The notes under the pieces are model-generated. The model did no database searches. It was given only the letters and a program-made list of their open reading frames with translations, and was not told the origin of the DNA. Source: Candidatus Aegiribacteria sp. (GTDB lineage: Bacteria; Fermentibacterota; Fermentibacteria; Fermentibacterales; JCC-6). From it: a stretch of 11,844 nt of DNA. A program made the position numbers and the translations under genes. Location: positions 1 through 11,844 of the forward strand of contig DAOWFD010000401.1 of assembly GCA_030638185.1 (NCBI GenBank). Direction: 5' to 3'. Shown one piece after another: positions 7,574 to 11,844 of the stretch (its first letter is position 1; the number at the start of each line of letters is the position of its first letter).

Positions 7574-8089
7574 ATGACAATATCTTTGCTTATAACCTTT
7601 TGTATCATCACTGGTTATACCGTTCCACCCGAACCGCCGGAGGTTCAGGAAATAAGAGAACACTACGGCGAGATAAAAGCTATGATGGAAGATGAATACA
7701 GCTTCTATAGAACAGTCATCGACATCAACCCCACGGATGTACCATATCCCGCGGTAGGCAACTACAGGAAGCAGATTATATTCTACTGGGCACTGGACGA
7801 AGAGTACGGTGGCAAGATATTGCTTTTTGTGACCATTTCATGTGAACGCGCCGCCAGGACGGAATATGCGGAAATCCTCTACCATAACGGTGGAGCAGTC
7901 TTTACTTTCTATTCAAATGCCAACTACGATGAGATTCTTGAGGAATCAAGAAGATGGTTCTCCGGGAGCGAGGAAATCCATGCGACATACCGAACAGTTT
8001 CAGACGGTATTACCGAGTACTTCTCTCCCCCGGAAAGCGATTCCATGAGAGATCCTGAGACCTTAATGGAGATTTTCATGATGATATGA
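7574..8089 (+). CDS. Hypothetical small protein, probably exported
   Basis: This 171-residue protein has a strong ribosome-binding site (AGGAGGG, 5-6 bases before the ATG). Residues 3-14 are hydrophobic and followed by a Pro/Glu-rich stretch (VPPEPPEVQ). That suggests a weak signal peptide, although no basic residue precedes it. The body reads EIREHYGEIKAM (26-37), VGNYRKQIIFYW (61-72), SCERAARTEYAEILYHNGG (89-107) and AVFTFYSN (108-115), then an acidic C-terminus. The IR-HY-xI opening and the ART-Y-E-LY-G-VF pattern remind me of small secreted hypothetical proteins whose body ends in YYF-DGKLIF-like strands, but I cannot name a family. Function is unknown. The gene is divergent from exonuclease III and convergent with the next gene, and I see no convincing promoter before it. 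Confidence 0.82.
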   Translation: MTISLLITFCIITGYTVPPEPPEVQEIREHYGEIKAMMEDEYSFYRTVIDINPTDVPYPAVGNYRKQIIFYWALDEEYGGKILLFVTISCERAARTEYAEILYHNGGAVFTFYSNANYDEILEESRRWFSGSEEIHATYRTVSDGITEYFSPPESDSMRDPETLMEIFMMI

Positions 8090-8111
8090 TAGCGCTTCTC
8101 CTATAGAAAGA

Positions 8112-8137
8112 GGGGCAATCCCGGAAGGGACTGCCCC
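8112..8137 (-). terminator. Rho-independent terminator of the 8872-8156 gene
   Basis: GGGGCA pairs with TGCCCC, and TCCC with GGGA inside it, around a 4-base loop. The single odd position is A-C if read on the plus strand but G-U on the minus strand, and only the minus strand has a pyrimidine/T-rich tail (CTCTTTCT) after it. It starts 18 bases beyond the TAA of the minus-strand gene, so I assign it to that gene. It may also slow read-through from the plus-strand gene ending at 8089. Confidence 0.7.
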
Positions 8138-8155
8138 GCGGAAGTATTCAGAGAA

Positions 8156-8872
8156 TTAGAAACTGGACTTGATTTCTCCCCAGGTTGACTGCTGGAGAGC
8201 AAGACCATCACCCATGAATTCAAGGATATTCTCCCAGATGGCAACACCTTCAGTGGAGTAAGCCGGAGTATAACCGCTGATTATGCTCACACCATCGCTC
8301 GCAATACATATTCCTGCCATTCCCGGAGTTGCGGTAGCTGCCCAGCCAGTAACAGGAACCGCGCTAGGATGGGTCAGATTGTTGCTGTAAATACTAAGAC
8401 CCACATCTACCTGGCTCCAATCGGAGATACCCACGCAAATCTCATGTGCTGGTTCCCATGCGTAGTGAGGTAGAGGACTTCCATTTGTTGTTACCCCCGA
8501 AACTCCCATGGCTATCATCAGATCCTGCACCCCGGTTGCTCCAAAGCTGAGTCTCCAGTCAGCAAGGAAGATGCGGGTATCAGTTGTAGTGTAAATATTA
8601 AGCAGTAAAGGCCAGTTGCAGCCATCACTACTCCAATACCAATTCTCAAGTATGATTACGTCATAAGTATCTGCTGCAAGTGCGTCGTTGAATGTTGTCC
8701 AGTCATTACCCAATACAGAAAGCACAGTACTGCCGGGCCAGACATTGCTGATTGCTGTAAGTACAGCGGTACCATATCCACTGAATTCATCGTAGTGTAC
8801 GAGAACGAGACTCGGGTCAGCCACACAAATACCTGTGACTGAAACAAGAAGCAAAAGAGCGACAAGTTTCAT
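8156..8872 (-). CDS. Secreted protein of unknown function with STWGEIKSSF tail
   Basis: The 238-residue product has a clear signal peptide (MKLVALLLLVSVTGICVA, cleavage probably before Asp19). The mature part alternates predicted strands and helices: SLVLVHYDEFSGYG (21-34), DVIILENWYW (71-80), RIFLADWRL (100-108) and GVAIWENILEFMGDG (209-223). This could be a Rossmann-like or glutamine-amidotransferase-like fold (ThuA-type), but no catalytic motif is evident. The last ten residues, STWGEIKSSF, look like a detached tail and may be a sorting or processing signal. The frame is open to an ATG at 8914, but the ATG at 8872 has a near-perfect ribosome-binding site (AAGGAGG, 5-6 bases away), starts the signal peptide exactly, and lies about 35 bases after the predicted transcription start. 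The longer start would lie at the -10 box. Function is unknown. Confidence 0.88.
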   Translation of the reverse strand: MKLVALLLLVSVTGICVADPSLVLVHYDEFSGYGTAVLTAISNVWPGSTVLSVLGNDWTTFNDALAADTYDVIILENWYWSSDGCNWPLLLNIYTTTDTRIFLADWRLSFGATGVQDLMIAMGVSGVTTNGSPLPHYAWEPAHEICVGISDWSQVDVGLSIYSNNLTHPSAVPVTGWAATATPGMAGICIASDGVSIISGYTPAYSTEGVAIWENILEFMGDGLALQQSTWGEIKSSF

Positions 8873-8914
8873 TGAAACCTCCTTATTTAATTTTACTATT
8901 ACAAACATCAGCAT

Positions 8915-8942
8915 ACAATAGTAACTGCACGAAGTATGTCAA
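8915..8942 (-). promoter_or_regulatory. Proximal promoter of the 8872-8156 gene
   Basis: On the minus strand, TTGACA (8942-8937), a 16-base spacer and TATTGT (8920-8915) predict a transcription start near 8908 and a leader of about 35 bases. This supports the start codon at 8872. Confidence 0.6.
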
Positions 8943-8979
8943 GAAATCAGGCATATAGTAAGTAAAAATAATGATGATA

Positions 8980-9011
8980 TTAAGCTTAAGGCATTAGCAA
9001 GTTGTTAATGC
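8980..9011. promoter_or_regulatory. Two adjacent dyad sequences, possible operators
   Basis: A perfect 10-base palindrome TTAAGCTTAA (8980-8989) is followed directly by the inverted repeat GCATTAGC / GTTAATGC (8991-8998 and 9004-9011, one mismatch, 5-base spacer). They lie about 40-70 bases upstream of the proximal minus-strand promoter, a plausible place for a regulator to bind. No regulator gene is present in the window. Confidence 0.3.
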
Positions 9012-9139
9012 ACACCCTAAATGTACTGGTCAACGGTATCCACAGCAAAGTGGGAATCAGCAGGGATTGAACGCTATTTTATCCATTTTCGATGAAAGAT
9101 AATGAAATCGAATTGAAATAAGTAATTGAATAACTAATA

Positions 9140-9167
9140 AATATAATAAATATATTAATTATGTCAA
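9140..9167 (-). promoter_or_regulatory. Possible distal minus-strand promoter
   Basis: On the minus strand, TTGACA (9167-9162), a 16-base spacer and TATATT (9145-9140, 5/6) form a possible promoter pointing at the 8872 gene about 270 bases away. The surrounding AT richness makes chance matches likely, so confidence is low. Confidence 0.3.
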
Positions 9168-9174
9168 TATATAT

Positions 9175-9203
9175 TTGACAAATTGTAAAATTGTCCTTAT
9201 ATC
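9175..9203 (+). promoter_or_regulatory. Promoter of the DUF4097-like gene
   Basis: TTGACA (9175-9180), a 17-base spacer and TATATC (9198-9203) are preceded by an AT-rich tract that could be an UP element. Transcription would start near 9210, leaving a leader of about 30 bases that contains the ribosome-binding site AAAGGAG at 9229-9235. Confidence 0.6.
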
Positions 9204-9241
9204 TTGTTTCAGGAGAGCTATTTCTTTGAAAGGAGTCAGTC

Positions 9242-10024
9242 ATGAAATCTATCCTGTCCTGTTTGAGTGTCTGCCTGGTTCTTGTTACCGGTGTCTATGC
9301 CGGGGATGTGGTAACAGAAGAAAATATTACTGTGGAGGTTTCATCCGGAGATCCGGTGGAGATATTCACTATTAACGGAGATATCACCGTTGAAGAATGG
9401 AATTCTGATCAGGTGGAGGTTATCTACACGATTACCTGCAGCAGTGAAGAACAATTGGAATTCATTACCGTTGACTGCAATACATCCGGCGGCATTATCT
9501 GCGAAGTTGATTACGATGAAAGCTGGGGAGGATCGCAAAACGGCGGAGTGGATTTCACATTGAAAATTCCCTCAAATATCGATCTTGAGATTGAACTCGC
9601 TTCAGTGAACGGAAACGTATCCATAGATGGCGGAAATGGCGAAGCGCTTCTTGAGGTTGTGAATGGAAATATCGAAGCCAAAGGCTTCAGTGGTGAGCTC
9701 GCTGTTCATTGCGTTAATGGAAATATCGACATCAGTGAATCTCCAGGAATCAGGATCGCTGAGCTTGTAAACGGAAATATTGAGTGTGTCATTAATGCTC
9801 TTGAAGACGATCTTGAACTGGCAGCGGTAAACGGAAGTATTACACTTAATCTGGGTATCGATGCAGAAGTTGAAATCGAAACGATTTCAGGCACAATAGA
9901 AATAGAGGATATTTTCAACGCTTACATTACTGATGATATCGTGGGCAGCTCATCGGAGTTCGGCGATGGAGAATTCTCTATCGAGATCAGCACCGTATCA
10001 GGAGATATTATCATAGATAACTGA
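9242..10024 (+). CDS. Secreted hyper-acidic DUF4097-like beta-repeat protein
   Basis: The 260-residue product has a signal peptide (hydrophobic residues 4-17, cleavage probably after Ala20 of GVYA). The rest is a series of short beta strands of the type seen in DUF4097 / adhesin-like beta-strand repeat proteins. The motif V-N-G-N-I/V recurs at residues 122, 140, 158, 176 and 196, exactly 18 residues apart for the first four. Degenerate versions are INGDI (44), ISGTI (215) and VSGDI (252). Such spacing fits a right-handed beta-helix or beta-roll. By my count the mature part has 51 Asp/Glu and only 3 Lys/Arg in 240 residues, far more acidic than usual. The start is fixed by AAAGGAG 6 bases before the ATG. 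Function is unknown; calcium binding or a surface role is a guess. The MATE gene lies 112 bases downstream on the same strand. Confidence 0.88.
   Translation: MKSILSCLSVCLVLVTGVYAGDVVTEENITVEVSSGDPVEIFTINGDITVEEWNSDQVEVIYTITCSSEEQLEFITVDCNTSGGIICEVDYDESWGGSQNGGVDFTLKIPSNIDLEIELASVNGNVSIDGGNGEALLEVVNGNIEAKGFSGELAVHCVNGNIDISESPGIRIAELVNGNIECVINALEDDLELAAVNGSITLNLGIDAEVEIETISGTIEIEDIFNAYITDDIVGSSSEFGDGEFSIEISTVSGDIIIDN
9604..9840 (+). repeat. Internal coding repeats (VNGN units)
   Basis: Five copies of a short unit resembling GTRAAYGGAAATATYGA sit in the coding sequence. The first four are spaced 54 bases apart and the fifth lies 60 bases further. They encode the V-N-G-N-I/V turn-strand motif of the DUF4097-like protein. 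The units differ at third positions, so they are old repeats kept by protein selection and not recent copies. Confidence 0.75.
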
Positions 10025-10136
10025 TCCGGTACCACCCCTTCTGAGAATATTACTGTATGTTCGATGGCTTGATATTCCTTAATCATCATCTTTTACCATT
10101 GGATAGTGCCAGCGCTATTCCATAAGGCGGATCAAA

Positions 10137-11522
10137 ATGCCCGAGCGGTCTCCGGACTCCTACAGGGAGATAATAGCAATCTCCTTTCCCATAATTGCGG
10201 CCATGGCAGGCAGAACGATAATGATGTTCTGCGACAGGCTGTTCCTTGCGCAGCACAGTCAGCTGGAGCTTCAGGCTGCCCTTCCCGCCGGTATTCTGAG
10301 CTTTACTTTGCTCTGCATTTTCTATGGCACGGTTTCTTACTCCGGCACATTTATCGCTCAGTATTTCGGAGCAGAGGATAAAGAAGGATGTTCAAAATCC
10401 CTTGCACAGGGCATGTTTCTTACAATGCTGTCAGCCCCGATTCTTGCAGCTCTCGCAATACCTGGAAGCCTTCTTTTTGATCTTTCCGGTCATGCTTCGG
10501 AAATAATCGCGCTTGAGAAGGTGTATTTCCAGATTCTCATGTTCTCAGCGGCAGGACCGGTATTCACTGCCGCGGCATCATCCTTCTGGAACGGCCGTGG
10601 TAAAACCGTTCCCACAATGTTGGCTGTCATAACTGGAGCGGGGATCAATGTTCTACTTGATTACATATTGATCTTCGGTAAACTCGGTTTTCCTGAAATG
10701 GGAATCAAGGGTGCGGCCATAGCAACAGCCATTTCGTCCTTTATACCGGGTACCTTGCTTACAATCGCTGCCTTTACTGGAAAAACCGCTGTTGAATACA
10801 GGACCAGGGAAAACTTCAGGTTCTCAAAAAAACTTACAGGGAGAATAATCAGGTTCGGCTTTCCGGCAGGCCTTCAGATATTCATGGATGTTGCCAGTTT
10901 TACTGTTTTCATATTCATCGCCGGCCGGCTTGGAGCTATTGACTTCACAGCCAATAACCTTGTCTTAACAGTAAATAATCTAACATTCAATCCGCTGCTT
11001 GGATTTGGATTCGCTACAACAGTAATTGTTGGCAGGTGTATAGGCATGGGAAGAAATGATATGGCAGTGAAAGTTACCAGGCGGACCCTGTTACTTGCCC
11101 TGTGCTACTTCGTACCACTGGCCGCTACTTTTGTTCTTTTTCCAGGCTTTTACACAAGGCTGTTTTTCAGTCCGGATTCCGTATGTACCGTTGAAGAACT
11201 GGTATCCACTGCCGGTAAACTCCTGGCGCTGATCGCCGTCTGGGGGGTTTTTGATGCGGTCAATCTAATGTACAGCGGAGCCCTCAGGGGAGCCGGGGAT
11301 ACGAAATTCGTAGTATGGGCTTCAGGTCTGCTGGCATGGGTTTTATGGATACCCGGAGTCATCTACCTCTACACTGTTCAAAACGCAGGGATAGTTACTC
11401 TCTGGCTTTTCACCAGTTTGTACATAGCAATCTTCGCCCTGGTATTCTTCCTCCGATTTCGAACAGGCAAATGGAAACGTATTGATCTTCTGGGAGAAAA
11501 AGAGATAACCACACAATTATAA
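10137..11522 (+). CDS. MATE family efflux transporter
   Basis: This 461-residue polytopic membrane protein of about 12 hydrophobic segments has the normal length for a MATE antiporter, which exports drugs or metabolites in exchange for Na+ or H+. Typical motifs are present: SFPIIAAMAGRTIMMFCDRLF near the N-terminus (16-36), SGTFIAQYFGAED (69-81), the N-x3-D motif in INVLLDYILIFG (170-181) followed by PEMGIKGAAIAT (186-197), the central PAGLQIF, and SGALRGAGDTK at about residue 380. The two halves show the pseudo-repeat typical of the family. Substrate cannot be predicted. The ribosome-binding site (AAGG, about 10 bases before the ATG) is weak. It could be expressed with the upstream DUF4097-like gene, but the 112-base gap allows a separate promoter that I could not identify. 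Confidence 0.95.
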   Translation: MPERSPDSYREIIAISFPIIAAMAGRTIMMFCDRLFLAQHSQLELQAALPAGILSFTLLCIFYGTVSYSGTFIAQYFGAEDKEGCSKSLAQGMFLTMLSAPILAALAIPGSLLFDLSGHASEIIALEKVYFQILMFSAAGPVFTAAASSFWNGRGKTVPTMLAVITGAGINVLLDYILIFGKLGFPEMGIKGAAIATAISSFIPGTLLTIAAFTGKTAVEYRTRENFRFSKKLTGRIIRFGFPAGLQIFMDVASFTVFIFIAGRLGAIDFTANNLVLTVNNLTFNPLLGFGFATTVIVGRCIGMGRNDMAVKVTRRTLLLALCYFVPLAATFVLFPGFYTRLFFSPDSVCTVEELVSTAGKLLALIAVWGVFDAVNLMYSGALRGAGDTKFVVWASGLLAWVLWIPGVIYLYTVQNAGIVTLWLFTSLYIAIFALVFFLRFRTGKWKRIDLLGEKEITTQL

Positions 11523-11524
11523 AG

Positions 11525-11545
11525 AAAAACGATGCGCGGGCATCG
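11525..11545 (-). terminator. Rho-independent terminator for the right-edge gene
   Basis: CGATGC and GCATCG (11530-11535 and 11540-11545) form a perfect 6-base-pair stem with a 4-base loop. Read on the minus strand it is followed at once by TTTTTC TTT (11529 downward), the classical form. On the plus strand no T run follows, so it serves the minus-strand gene ending at 11638, about 92 bases after its stop. It sits directly downstream of the MATE stop codon. Confidence 0.75.
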
Positions 11546-11637
11546 CTACCACCGATCTGGCAATAGCGATAAAGAAGCTGTAGATGATGAAAAAACCAGT
11601 ATCCTATTTGCAAGTAAATATCCAACCCCCAGCATTA

Positions 11638-11844
11638 TCACAACTTCACGAACCTCACCGAAGCTGACCTGTCTTCAACAATCCCTCGGATGATGTAGGC
11701 ACCGGATGGAGCTTCATCCCCGGAGGAATCACAGCCGTCCCAGAAGAAAATGCTTCCGTTCCTTTCGGTAAGCTTCCGTACAAGCTTACCTGAAAGATCG
11801 TAAACAAGAAGCTCAACACCTTCTGCATATACAGAGGGGACTTC
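11638..11844 (-). CDS. Secreted protein C-terminus with FlgD-like / type IX sorting domain (partial)
   Basis: The frame is open from the right edge to a TGA at 11640-11638 (68 residues), so only the C-terminal end of a larger protein is present. It reads VELLVYDLSGKLVRKL, then FFWDGCDSSG, then APSGAYIIRG, and ends SVRFVKL. The order V-x-D-L-S-G-x-x-V, W-D-G-x-D, P-S-G-x-Y and a basic strand ending in K-L is the standard signature of the FlgD-Ig-like / type IX secretion C-terminal domain found on many secreted proteins of FCB-group and related bacteria. It probably directs export or surface attachment. The cargo domain lies outside the window. The 92 bases after the stop lead to the terminator above. 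Confidence 0.85.
   Translation of the reverse strand, partial: EVPSVYAEGVELLVYDLSGKLVRKLTERNGSIFFWDGCDSSGDEAPSGAYIIRGIVEDRSASVRFVKL

Larger units (their letters stand above)
8873..9241. other. AT-rich divergent regulatory region
   Basis: These 369 bases lie between two divergently transcribed secreted-protein genes. They contain at least two minus-strand and one plus-strand TTGACA-type promoters, two small dyads at 8980-9011, and a very AT-rich stretch at about 9100-9175 (almost only A and T) just upstream of the plus-strand -35 box, which could act as an UP element. No open frame in it has support. Confidence 0.6.

Noticed and set aside
8873..8914. ATG at 8914 as the start of the secreted-protein gene
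   Set aside because: It lies at the predicted -10 box, has no ribosome-binding site and would bury the clear signal peptide that starts at 8872.
9604..9840. CRISPR-like array
   Set aside because: The regularly spaced similar units lie inside a coding sequence, vary at third codon positions and encode V-N-G-N-I turns, so they are protein repeats.
11410..11625. 71-codon minus-strand frame over the end of the MATE gene
   Set aside because: It overlaps the MATE coding end and the predicted terminator, and has no ribosome-binding site.

Overview
The window looks like a metagenome-type bacterial fragment of moderate GC content. Its gene set suggests an uncultured Gram-negative lineage in the wider FCB / Fermentibacterota (Aegiribacteria-like) area. 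The reasons are a secreted-protein C-terminus of the FlgD-like / type IX sorting type at the right edge, several short signal-peptide proteins of unknown role, a lipoprotein serpin, and an operon of polytopic glycosyltransferases. The phylum is inferred from protein style only; there is no rRNA or other marker gene. No tRNA, rRNA, CRISPR array or transposase was found.

Left part (1-4505, all minus strand): a compact operon read from right to left. It encodes a GT-C type membrane glycosyltransferase (4505-2925), a B12-binding radical SAM enzyme (2928-1522), a GT2 polyprenyl-phosphate sugar synthase-like enzyme (start best placed at 1525) and a second GT-C protein of the TMTC type that runs off the left end (802-1). 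The first three genes are joined by 4-base ATGA overlaps. A GT2 enzyme that charges a polyprenyl phosphate, beside two GT-C enzymes that use such donors, suggests glycan transfer on the outer face of the membrane. The radical SAM protein may modify the lipid, the sugar or the acceptor.

Middle (4506-5116): a 611-base divergent intergenic region with two copies of an about 102-base element, roughly 80% identical. Each copy has terminal inverted repeats, a central hairpin with an AAAT loop and a perfect GTTTCGAAAC palindrome. At least one stem pair differs in a compensatory way between copies. This is the least explained structure in the window.

Right part (5117-11844): a lipoprotein serpin (+), exonuclease III (-), a small probable secreted protein (+), a secreted protein of unknown function (-) ending in STWGEIKSSF, a hyper-acidic DUF4097-type beta-repeat secreted protein (+), a MATE exporter (+), and the C-terminal end of a secreted protein with a FlgD-like sorting domain (-). 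Candidate promoters precede the serpin, exonuclease III and both genes around the 8873-9241 divergent region. Two minus-strand terminators separate convergent genes. Apart from the left operon these are mostly single-gene units. The only shared themes are cell-envelope and secreted proteins.
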